A program made the translations under genes and the position numbers. The notes under the pieces are model-generated. The model worked only from the letters and a program-made list of their open reading frames with translations, was not told the origin of the DNA and searched no databases. A DNA stretch of 8,696 bases from positions 61,983 through 70,678 of the forward strand of contig DKJA01000214.1 in NCBI GenBank assembly GCA_002454505.1. The letters run 5' to 3'. The DNA comes from Oxalobacteraceae bacterium UBA6704 (lineage in GTDB: Bacteria; Pseudomonadota; Gammaproteobacteria; Burkholderiales; Burkholderiaceae_D). How positions within the stretch are numbered: position 1 is the stretch's first letter; each line of letters opens with the position of its first letter. Positions 1 through 6,547 of the stretch are shown piece by piece.

Positions 1-3000
1 ATCGGCGGCAGCGGCGGCAATGGCGGCAATGCCGGCACGCCGGGCGATGGCTACCAGTGGGTGCAGGTGGGCAATCGCGGCTTCATCCAGACCGCCGGCG
101 AACATTCGGCCGGCGTGCTGGCCCAGGCACTCGGTGGTGGCGGCGGTTCCGGCGGCGCCGCGCACAGCCTGGATGTGGGCGTGCAGGTCACCACGGCCGC
201 TGCAGTCGGCGGCACTGGCGGCACGGGCGGCGTGGCCGGCGGCGTCACCGTGAACAACGAGGGCACCATCGTCACGATGAACGGCGACTCGTTCGGCGTG
301 CTGGCGCAAAGCATCGGCGGCGGTGGCGGACAGGGCGGCTCGAGCTGGGCCGAAACAGTCAATGTGTTCAACTCGCCGGACGTCCCGTCCGTCAACATGA
401 CGGCCTCGATCGGCGGCAACGGCGGCACGGGCGGCAATGCCGGCGCCGTCACCGTCAACAACAGCGGTATCGTGTTCACGCAGCAGGCCGGCTCGATTGG
501 CGTGTACGCGCAGAGCGTGGGCGGCGGCGGGGGCACGGGCGGCATGTCCAGCGCCGCCGAAATCGCGCTGCAAAGCTCGAACGTGAACGCCTCCGTGTCG
601 GTCGGCGGGAAGGGCCGGGCGGGCGGCGTGGGCGGCAATGTGCAGGTGACCAATGACGAGGGCGTGGTGATGACCTTCGGCGAAAACGCCATCGGCATCT
701 GGGCGCAGAGCATCGGCGGCGGTGGCGGGTACGGCGGTGCCGCCAAGACGGATACCGCGTCCTTCCTCAGCGAGAACAAGGGCCTGACCGTGGCCGTGGC
801 GGTTGGCGGCGGCGCCGGTGCCGGCAATGTGGGCGGCGCAGTCAACGTCGCCAACAACGGCGGGTCTGTATTGACGCTCGGTGACGGCGCTCGGGGCGTG
901 GCGGCACAGAGCGTCGGGGGCGGCGGCGGTTACGGCGGCGGCTCGTCGGCGGGCAGCTCGGGCGGCACGGTGACCATCAATGTTGGGGTGGCCGGCAATG
1001 GCGGCTCGGGTGGCGACGGCGGTGCCATCGGCGTCACCAACAGCGGCAGCGTGGTGACCTATGGCGGCAAGGCCGACGGCATCTTCGCACACAGCATCGG
1101 CGGCGGTGGCGGCGTGGGCGGCAATGCCGCGACGGGCGGCGGCACCGATCCGGAACTGCGGCTGACCGATTTCATCCAGCAGGGCCTGGGCATCGGCGCC
1201 CAGACAACGACGCTGGCCGACAATATCTACGGCTTCGGCAAGGACGAACTGCTGGGCGACAAGGCCATCGCTGCGCTGCGGGATGCCGGCAAGAAGTACC
1301 TGGACGACAACGTGCCATCGGTGCCCGATCCGGAGAGCGCTGACACCAAATGGACCTGGTCGGTCGACGTGGGCGCCGCCGTCGGCGGCAAGGGCGGCGC
1401 CGGCGGCAACGGCAATACCGTCACGGTCGGCAATAGCGGCACGCTGGCCACCATCGGCGCCAATTCGGCCGGCATCTACGCTCAAAGCGTGGGCGGCGGC
1501 GGCGGGGTGGGCGGCGCCACCACGGCCGTCAACAATCCGCAGGGACTGGCGCAGAAGAACATCCCGGTGTCGGTGACGATCGGTGTCGGCGGCGCGGGTG
1601 GCAGCGGCGGGCATGGCGGCGACATCACGGTCACCAACACCGGTGCGATCACCACCGAAGGCGCGGCATCGGCCGGCATCTATGCGCAGAGCGTGGGCGC
1701 CGGCGGCGGCGATGGCGGCGGCACCGTCAGCAGCTGGATGCAGGTGCATTTCACGGAAATCTCACTGGGCGGCGATGGCGGCGCGACGGGCGACGGCGGC
1801 ATCGTCAAGGTGGTGGCCAACGACCAGGCCGGCGGCATCACGACCAGCGGCGCGGCCTCGGCCGGCGTGCTGGCGCAAAGCATCGGCGGCGGTGGCGGCA
1901 CGCTGACGCTGATGGAGGCCGCGCCATCGGCCCAGGGCGGCTCGATGTCGAGCGACATCAACTGGCTGCCGCAGCACGTCAACGCCACGCTGATCCCGCT
2001 GCGCTTTGCCGGCGCCAGCGGCTCGGCCAATTGCGGCAGCACCGGCATGCGCGCGGCCAACTGCGGCAACGGCAACCAGATCGACGTCCAGGTGGGCAAG
2101 ATCACCACCAGCGGCGCGAATTCGCATGGCGTGGTCGCGCAAAGCGCCGGCGGTGGCGGCGGCATTCTGCTCGGCACGATCATGCAGAACGGCGACCTGT
2201 TCGGCGCCGCCACGTCGACGACGGTTGTCGGCAACGCCAGCAAGGTGTCGGTCACGGTCGGCGGCGGCACGGTGGGGACGACGGGCGCCGGTGCCTTTGG
2301 CGTATTGGCGCAGGCCAACGGCGGCGGCTCGCTGCTGGCCGGCGATTTTTCGTCAACCGGGCTGGCGTCGTATTCCACCGCGATACAGACGCGCAATACA
2401 CATTTGAACGGGAATGGCGGCCAGCTCGCGATCACCGTCAACGAGGGGAGCGCGATCCAGACCAGCGGCGCGCTGGCACACGGCATCGTCGCGCAGAGCG
2501 TGGGCGGCGGCGGTGCGCTGATTGCCACGGCCGATGCGCTGGTGATGGGTACGGCAGGCGGCACCGGCACGTCCGGCCAGATCGACGTGACCGTCAACGG
2601 CAGCGTGACCACGTCGGGCGCTGGTGCTTCGGGCGTGGTGATCAATGCCGAAGGGGCGACGCCATCGTCGAACGCCGTCAACCTGACGGTCGGCGCGAAT
2701 GGCCGGGTGGTCAGTTCCAACGCCACGACCGCGGTGGTCATTCGCAGTTCCGCCGCCAGCAACACGATCACCAATAACGGCACGATTGGCGCGCCGGGTG
2801 CGGACGCGATCCTGTCCACCGGCAGCGGCGTGGTCAATGTGGTCAACTCGGGATGGATCGTGGGTAATGTGGAGATCGGCCAGGGGACGTTGCAGATCGT
2901 CGGCCAGACCGGCGGCTGGTCGCCGGGCGCCTACAACTCGGCCAGCGTGTTCACCAATAATGTGGAAATCGACCTGAGCGGCAGCCACACTTTCGTCGGC

Positions 3001-4386
3001 AACCTGGTCAACAACGACCTGATCTACAGCCCCGTGAACTTCGTCAACGGCACCGGCGGCACCGCGACCGTCACCGGCACGGCGACGATGAACCCGGGCG
3101 CGCGCATCATGATCGAGCCCACCGCGCTGGCCGCCAAACCGTTCACGGTGCTCACGGCCGGCACGCTGCAGCTCAACGTCACGCCCACCGTGATCGCCCG
3201 CAACGGCGGCCAGTTCACCTACAACCTGAGCACGGACAACAACCGGCTGACGGTCACGCCCCAAGCCAACGTGGGCAACACCGTGCAGGCGGCGGCGGGC
3301 AGCGAAGGCATGGTCAACCTGGCCCGGCACCTGGACGCCGGCTTCACCGGCACGGTCGATGGCGAGATGGCCGTGCATTACGCCACGCTGGCCCGGGTGA
3401 CCGATGGCGCCACGCTGCTCAACGCCGTGGCCGCGCTGGGCAATGAGAGCGTGCTGGCGGTGGGCACGTCGCACCTGGCGCGCAGCCACGGCTTCGTCGA
3501 ACGGATGGGCAGTTGCCCGCAATTCGATACCAACGAGGCCCGCCTGCGCGAACGGACATGCAGCTGGGCGCGCATCGTCGGCAACAATACGAAGCGCAGC
3601 AGCGCGGTATCCGGCGCCGGCTACAAGAACGAGGACTACACGGTGCAGGTCGGCGGGCAGATACGCGTGGCCGAGGGCTGGTTCGTCGGCGGCGCGCTGT
3701 CCGCCGACGACAGCCGCGCGCGTGCCAGCGACGGCAACACGTCCGTCGACGGGCGCGGCTTCACGGTGGGCGCCATCGTCAAGCGCGAAGTCGGCGACTG
3801 GCTGTTCTCGGGCGCGGTCGATGCCGGCGTGGGCGACTACGATTCGCGGCGCAATGTGCGGCTGGGTAGTGTGGAACGCCGCGCGTTGGCGTCATTCGAC
3901 GGGCGCCATTTCGGCATCCACGCGCAAGTGGCGCGGCAAAGCGTGTTCGGCACCTGGAGCGTGAGGCCGTACATGGACTTCCACGCCACCCATCTGCGCA
4001 CCGATGGCTACACCGAGAATGGCGCGGGCATGCTGGACCTGCGCGTCTCGGACGCGAGCGACACCATGCTGGCCGTCTCGCCAATGATCGAAATCGGCCG
4101 CCGGGTGGATCTGTCGAACGGCATGAAGCTGCATGCCTATGCCAGTGCCGGCATGACGATTCATGACGACAACCGGTGGAAGTCGGATGCGCAGCTGCTC
4201 GGCATCGCTGCCGATGCGGGGACCTTTACCAGCGTGTCATCCGCGCCTGACCGGCGGGGGCGGCTGCATCTGGGGGCCAAGCTGTTCACGGCCGGGAAGT
4301 TCGATTTCAGGGTGGAGTATGCGGGGGAGTTTGCGCGGGATTTCCGGTCGCATTCGGGGTGGGTGAAGGTGAATTATCGGTATTGA
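1..4386 (+). CDS. Giant Gly-rich repeat autotransporter (type V secretion), 3' part; 5' end outside window
   Basis: The frame is open from base 1 to a TGA at 4384-4386, giving 1461 residues with no start or signal peptide in view, so this is the C-terminal part of a surface autotransporter. Residues 1 to about 890 are a passenger built from about 13 units of roughly 65 residues. Each unit has a core like GIYAQSVGGGGG followed by V-GG-GG-GG and V-V-N-G-V/I strands. Residues about 920-1110 look like a beta-helical stem and junction. Residues about 1170-1461 are the outer-membrane barrel, with alternating strands (e.g. SWARIVGNNTKRSSA, YTVQVGGQIRVAEGWFVGGA) and the C-terminal aromatic ending NYRY. 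By family knowledge the barrel anchors and helps export the passenger; adhesion or biofilm is only a guess. Residues about 381-460 are a non-Gly-rich insert. Cys occur in two pairs (678/688 and 1172/1187). All six Gly codons after 4218 are GGG, although GGC dominates upstream. Confidence 0.93.
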   Translation: MGGSGGNGGNAGTPGDGYQWVQVGNRGFIQTAGEHSAGVLAQALGGGGGSGGAAHSLDVGVQVTTAAAVGGTGGTGGVAGGVTVNNEGTIVTMNGDSFGVLAQSIGGGGGQGGSSWAETVNVFNSPDVPSVNMTASIGGNGGTGGNAGAVTVNNSGIVFTQQAGSIGVYAQSVGGGGGTGGMSSAAEIALQSSNVNASVSVGGKGRAGGVGGNVQVTNDEGVVMTFGENAIGIWAQSIGGGGGYGGAAKTDTASFLSENKGLTVAVAVGGGAGAGNVGGAVNVANNGGSVLTLGDGARGVAAQSVGGGGGYGGGSSAGSSGGTVTINVGVAGNGGSGGDGGAIGVTNSGSVVTYGGKADGIFAHSIGGGGGVGGNAATGGGTDPELRLTDFIQQGLGIGAQTTTLADNIYGFGKDELLGDKAIAALRDAGKKYLDDNVPSVPDPESADTKWTWSVDVGAAVGGKGGAGGNGNTVTVGNSGTLATIGANSAGIYAQSVGGGGGVGGATTAVNNPQGLAQKNIPVSVTIGVGGAGGSGGHGGDITVTNTGAITTEGAASAGIYAQSVGAGGGDGGGTVSSWMQVHFTEISLGGDGGATGDGGIVKVVANDQAGGITTSGAASAGVLAQSIGGGGGTLTLMEAAPSAQGGSMSSDINWLPQHVNATLIPLRFAGASGSANCGSTGMRAANCGNGNQIDVQVGKITTSGANSHGVVAQSAGGGGGILLGTIMQNGDLFGAATSTTVVGNASKVSVTVGGGTVGTTGAGAFGVLAQANGGGSLLAGDFSSTGLASYSTAIQTRNTHLNGNGGQLAITVNEGSAIQTSGALAHGIVAQSVGGGGALIATADALVMGTAGGTGTSGQIDVTVNGSVTTSGAGASGVVINAEGATPSSNAVNLTVGANGRVVSSNATTAVVIRSSAASNTITNNGTIGAPGADAILSTGSGVVNVVNSGWIVGNVEIGQGTLQIVGQTGGWSPGAYNSASVFTNNVEIDLSGSHTFVGNLVNNDLIYSPVNFVNGTGGTATVTGTATMNPGARIMIEPTALAAKPFTVLTAGTLQLNVTPTVIARNGGQFTYNLSTDNNRLTVTPQANVGNTVQAAAGSEGMVNLARHLDAGFTGTVDGEMAVHYATLARVTDGATLLNAVAALGNESVLAVGTSHLARSHGFVERMGSCPQFDTNEARLRERTCSWARIVGNNTKRSSAVSGAGYKNEDYTVQVGGQIRVAEGWFVGGALSADDSRARASDGNTSVDGRGFTVGAIVKREVGDWLFSGAVDAGVGDYDSRRNVRLGSVERRALASFDGRHFGIHAQVARQSVFGTWSVRPYMDFHATHLRTDGYTENGAGMLDLRVSDASDTMLAVSPMIEIGRRVDLSNGMKLHAYASAGMTIHDDNRWKSDAQLLGIAADAGTFTSVSSAPDRRGRLHLGAKLFTAGKFDFRVEYAGEFARDFRSHSGWVKVNYRY
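112..2680 (+). repeat. Tandem degenerate Gly-rich passenger repeats, ~13 units
   Basis: The Gly codon that opens the core G-[IV]-x-A-[QH]-S-[IV]-G(4-5) lies at 112, 295, 499, 694, 895, 1078, 1471, 1675, 1864, 2128, 2299, 2482 and, strongly decayed, 2632. Typical spacing is 180-205 nt. Two intervals are longer: 393 nt between units 6 and 7, where a non-repeat domain is inserted, and 264 nt between units 9 and 10, where a Cys pair is inserted. The last three units lose the Gly run and the QS, so the array decays toward the barrel. The repeats also begin before the window, because bases 1-45 are already GG-N-GG coding. Confidence 0.85.
294..1898 (+). repeat. 36-nt exact direct repeat copies within the passenger (294-329 and 1863-1898)
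   Basis: Bases 294-329 and 1863-1898 are identical over 36 nt and encode the core GVLAQSIGGGGG with the same synonymous codons. The second half of the same string also occurs at about 708-728 and 1092-1112. Exact nucleotide identity in a degenerate protein repeat suggests recent duplication or gene conversion. The entry spans from the first copy to the last; the sequence between them is not part of the repeat. Confidence 0.75.
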
Positions 4387-4399
4387 GGGCAGCACGCGG

Positions 4400-4431
4400 G
4401 GCCAGCAAGCCGGGCAGAGACCTTGCTGGCC
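4400..4431. terminator. Candidate shared hairpin between convergent autotransporter and tRNA genes
   Basis: The arms GGCCAGCAAG (4400-4409) and CTTGCTGGCC (4422-4431) are perfect 10-bp complements around a 12-nt loop. Two more pairs are possible after a single mismatch. The hairpin lies 14 nt after the autotransporter stop and 15 nt beyond the 3' end of the minus-strand tRNA, so it could end either transcript. Neither side has a T-tract, so it is not a canonical intrinsic terminator. A processing or 3'-stabilising hairpin is equally possible. Confidence 0.5.
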
Positions 4432-4445
4432 GCGAGAGGAAATTC

Positions 4446-4522
4446 TGGTCGGGGTGAGAGGATTCGAACCTCCGGCCTCTACGTCCCGAACGTAGCGCTC
4501 TACCGGGCTAAGCTACACCCCG
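4446..4522 (-). tRNA. tRNA-Pro, anticodon CGG
   Basis: Read on the minus strand, the gene folds as a full cloverleaf. The acceptor arm is CGGGGTG paired with CACCCCG (7 of 7 pairs), and the D-arm contains AGCCCGGTAGAGC. The anticodon stem is CTACG/CGTAG with loop TTCGGGA, giving anticodon CGG and G37, as is usual for proline tRNAs. The T-arm is GAGG-TTCGAAT-CCTC. The discriminator base is A and CCA is encoded at 4446-4448, giving 77 nt in total. It decodes CCG, a frequent proline codon in a genome this GC-rich. It is a single gene, convergent with the autotransporter on its left and divergent from the ArsC-like gene on its right. Confidence 0.97.
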
Positions 4523-4538
4523 ACGGGTAGGTGGAATT

Positions 4539-4568
4539 ATTATAAACAGGTTTTTAGCGGTGAGGCAA
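4539..4568 (-). promoter_or_regulatory. sigma70-type promoter of the tRNA-Pro gene
   Basis: On the minus strand there is a perfect -10 TATAAT at 4539-4544 and a -35-like TTGCCT at 4563-4568, with an 18-bp spacer. Transcription would start near 4531-4533, about 10 nt before the mature tRNA 5' end at 4522. This AT-rich patch (about 4535-4556) stands out from its GC-rich surroundings. Confidence 0.75.
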
Positions 4569-4643
4569 CTAATGGTAGCTCTTCCGCGCGGCGCCATGGT
4601 TTCGGTTACCATCCCGCCATCTCGCAACCTCGAAAATACCACC

Positions 4644-4991
4644 ATGGCCATCACGATTTACCACAACAATGCATGCAGCAATTCGCGCGGCGCGCTGGCG
4701 CTGATCCGCGAGGCGGGCGTGGAGCCCGTCGTCATCGACTACATCAAGACCCCGCCTACGCGTGCCGAACTGGCGGACATGATCGCCCGCGCCGGCCTGA
4801 CCGTGCGCGGCGCGATGCGCGACAAGGGCGACGTGTACGATGAACTGAACCTCAAGAATCCCGCGCTGACGGACGACCAGCTGCTCGACGCGATGACCGC
4901 GCATCCGGCGCTGATCAACCGGCCGTTCGTCGTCACGGACAAGGGCGTGCGGCTGGCCCGTCCGCCCGCGCTGGTCCACGAGATACTCTAA
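4644..4991 (+). CDS. arsC: ArsC-family reductase (glutaredoxin-dependent arsenate reductase type)
   Basis: The 115-residue thioredoxin-fold protein begins MAITIYHNNACSNSR, very close to E. coli ArsC (ITIYHNPACGTSR). Catalytic Cys12 of E. coli ArsC corresponds to Cys11 here. The oxyanion-binding Arg60, Arg94 and Arg107 correspond to Arg59 (GAMRDK), Arg93 (INRPFVV) and Arg106 (LARP), so all the key residues are present. The family reduces arsenate to arsenite with glutathione/glutaredoxin in the cytoplasm. It ends sooner than the 141-residue plasmid ArsC, like many chromosomal 112-119-residue forms whose real substrate is often untested. No arsR, arsB or acr3 is nearby, so arsenic detoxification is not shown by context. 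I chose ATG 4644 because homology begins there, although it has no Shine-Dalgarno. An in-frame ATG at 4572 has GAGG six bases before it and would add 24 unrelated residues. A weak -10-like TACCAT sits at 4607-4612. Confidence 0.88.
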   Translation: MAITIYHNNACSNSRGALALIREAGVEPVVIDYIKTPPTRAELADMIARAGLTVRGAMRDKGDVYDELNLKNPALTDDQLLDAMTAHPALINRPFVVTDKGVRLARPPALVHEIL

Positions 4992-4994
4992 GAC

Positions 4995-6179
4995 TCAAGG
5001 CGCGCTGCGCGTAACGGTCAACGACAGCCCATAGCCCTCATCGACTTTCACGCCGGCCGTTTCGCCCAGCCGCACGCGCAGCCGCGGCTCGCCCATCGGC
5101 TGCGTGCCTTGGTGCAGCGCGAGCTTCATGTCGGCGACGCCGTCCGCTTCATCGACAGCCAGCACCGAGGCGGCGCTCCAGCGGGCATCGCCTTCGCCGA
5201 TCGCCACCGCGAACGGCTCGCCGGCCTTGACGCGCAGCTTCGGCGTGGCCGTTTCGTCGCCCACCTTCAATGTCAGCGCAATGTCGTACGTCTGCGACGG
5301 CGGCGATTGCACGGCCCACGCGGCGAAAGCGATACCGACTGCAAAGACGGTCAGCAGCAGTTGCGCCGCACGGCGCGGCAGCAGGGGACGTCGCTTCAAT
5401 TGCATGATTCTCTCCTTGAGTGGGTGGTGGGATTGCCACTGGCAGGCCAGCGGGGAAGCATGTGAGCCGGCATGCGCATCGAGCAGCAGGTGGCCGTAAC
5501 GCTGCCGGCTGCCAGGGAAGCGGCGCAGCACCGCGTCGTCGCAGGCCAGTTCCTGGTCGCGCCGCAGGCGGTTCGCCGCGAGATGCAGCAGCGGATGAAA
5601 CCAGAACACACACTGCAGCATCGCCAGCAGCAGGTTGACGACGATGTCGCCGCGCCGCAGGTGCACGCGTTCATGCGCGACCAGCAGCCGTCGTTCGCGC
5701 GCGCCGTAGCGCTGCGTGAAATCGGCCGGGACGACGATGCGGGGATGGTGCCAGCCGATCACCATCGGACCGGCGCCAGATGTTCGCGTGCGCAGAAGCC
5801 CGCGTTGCAGGCGCAGCGCGCCCAGAGAACGCATGAATGCCGTATGTCGTGTTCGCAGCATCAGCGCATACAGCAGCATGCCGCCAACCCACAGAATCAC
5901 GACGATGCCGGCCATTCCACGAACGACAGGCACCACCGACGGCACAGGCGCCAGCGCAGGCATGTCTTGCCAGGCCACGTGGATCGACAATGGTGACGAT
6001 GTCGCCGCGGGCAGCAGGGCCGCAACGATGATCACAGGCGGCAGCAGCCATGCGGCGTAAGTGATGCCTGGACCGAGCAAGCGGCGCAGCGGCACGCGCA
6101 GCAGCAGAGGCGGCAGCAGCGCAATCGCGAGCCATGCGCTGGCGTGCAGCAGCCACGCGGCCAGTGCGTTACTTGTCAT
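4995..6179 (-). CDS. M56-family (BlaR1/MecR1-like) membrane zinc metalloprotease, no penicillin-binding sensor
   Basis: This 394-residue inner-membrane protein has predicted membrane segments at about residues 8-29, 40-60, 88-108, 180-200 and 272-290. The cytoplasmic protease core carries the zinc motif HERVH (residues 169-173) and a third ligand, probably Glu210, in QELACDD, which is diagnostic for peptidase family M56. The BlaR1-like KERIMQLKRRP stretch (256-266) precedes the last helix. In BlaR1/MecR1, ligand binding outside the cell activates this protease and leads to inactivation of the BlaI/MecI repressor. Here the roughly 250-residue beta-lactamase-like sensor is missing. It is replaced by a domain of about 100 residues (295-394), apparently all beta, that probably lies in the periplasm and that I do not recognise. 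The start overlaps the repressor gene by 11 nt (shared ATGACAAGTAA), so the two are translationally coupled. The stop lies 3 bp from the stop of the convergent ArsC-like gene. The signal it senses is unknown. Confidence 0.9.
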   Translation of the reverse strand: MTSNALAAWLLHASAWLAIALLPPLLLRVPLRRLLGPGITYAAWLLPPVIIVAALLPAATSSPLSIHVAWQDMPALAPVPSVVPVVRGMAGIVVILWVGGMLLYALMLRTRHTAFMRSLGALRLQRGLLRTRTSGAGPMVIGWHHPRIVVPADFTQRYGARERRLLVAHERVHLRRGDIVVNLLLAMLQCVFWFHPLLHLAANRLRRDQELACDDAVLRRFPGSRQRYGHLLLDAHAGSHASPLACQWQSHHPLKERIMQLKRRPLLPRRAAQLLLTVFAVGIAFAAWAVQSPPSQTYDIALTLKVGDETATPKLRVKAGEPFAVAIGEGDARWSAASVLAVDEADGVADMKLALHQGTQPMGEPRLRVRLGETAGVKVDEGYGLSLTVTRSAP

Positions 6180-6543
6180 CGCCGATCTCGTCGATCAGCT
6201 TGCGCAGGGCGGCAAGGTCCTTCTTCTTCAACTGGCGGTGCTTGCCGAAATGGGCGACGAGCGGCGTGATGTTCCCGCCGAACAGCCGGTCCAGCAGGCC
6301 GCGGCTTTCCGCCAGAACCCAGTCTTCGCGGGCCAGCACGGGGAAGTACAGGTAGCGCCGGCCATCCTTTTCGGCGCGCAGCGCGCCCTTGTTCAGCAGG
6401 CGGTTCAGCAGCGTTTTCACTGTCGCCGGTTGCCACGCGCGTGCTTCGAGGGCTGTGGCGATGTCGTCCGCCGTTTGCGGGCTTGCCTGCCACAGCACTT
6501 CCATGACAGCCGATTCGGCTTCGCTGATGGGGATGTCGTTCAT
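6169..6543 (-). CDS. BlaI/MecI/CopY-family transcriptional repressor
   Basis: The 124-residue protein opens ISEAESAVMEVLW, the family signature. A winged helix-turn-helix follows (about residues 5-72), with recognition helix WQPATVKTLLNRLLNKG (37-53) and wing EKDGRRYLYFPV (59-70). The C-terminal helices (about 73-124) form the dimerisation part and include the family-like LVAHFGKH, the area near which staphylococcal BlaI is cleaved. Length and order match the family (120-130 residues). It is the first gene of an operon with the M56 protease, which by family knowledge relieves its repression. A double TACA/TGTA palindrome covers its own promoter, so autorepression is very likely. The ATG at 6543 lies 5 nt from the edge of the operator, and I see no good Shine-Dalgarno. 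Regulation of distant genes is possible, but I saw no second operator in this window. Confidence 0.93.
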   Translation of the reverse strand: MNDIPISEAESAVMEVLWQASPQTADDIATALEARAWQPATVKTLLNRLLNKGALRAEKDGRRYLYFPVLAREDWVLAESRGLLDRLFGGNITPLVAHFGKHRQLKKKDLAALRKLIDEIGDDK

Positions 6544-6547
6544 GATG

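Noticed and set aside
51..857. Minus-strand 268-residue Pro-rich frame
   Set aside because: Its Pro runs are the reverse complement of GGCGGC repeats, and it has no promoter or ribosome binding site. It is a shadow of the repeat array.
112..2680. Repeat array as CRISPR or non-coding satellite
   Set aside because: The frame stays open throughout, units vary synonymously and the period is a protein period of about 65 residues.
1680..3522. Long minus-strand open frames (1680-2846, 2353-3522) opposite the autotransporter
   Set aside because: Pro-, Arg- and His-rich translations mirror the Gly-rich codons of the plus-strand gene and match no known fold. They are open only because of the high GC content.
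4446..4522. tRNA-Pro as an integration site for a genomic island
   Set aside because: No integrase, no repeated tRNA 3' end and no shift in composition on either side within the window.
4644..4991. ArsC-like gene as part of an arsenic resistance operon
   Set aside because: No arsR, arsB/acr3 or arsH beside it. The neighbours are a divergent tRNA gene and a convergent BlaI/M56 operon.
4995..6543. Beta-lactam resistance locus
   Set aside because: There is no beta-lactamase or PBP2a gene in the window, and the M56 protein has no penicillin-binding domain, so resistance cannot be claimed.
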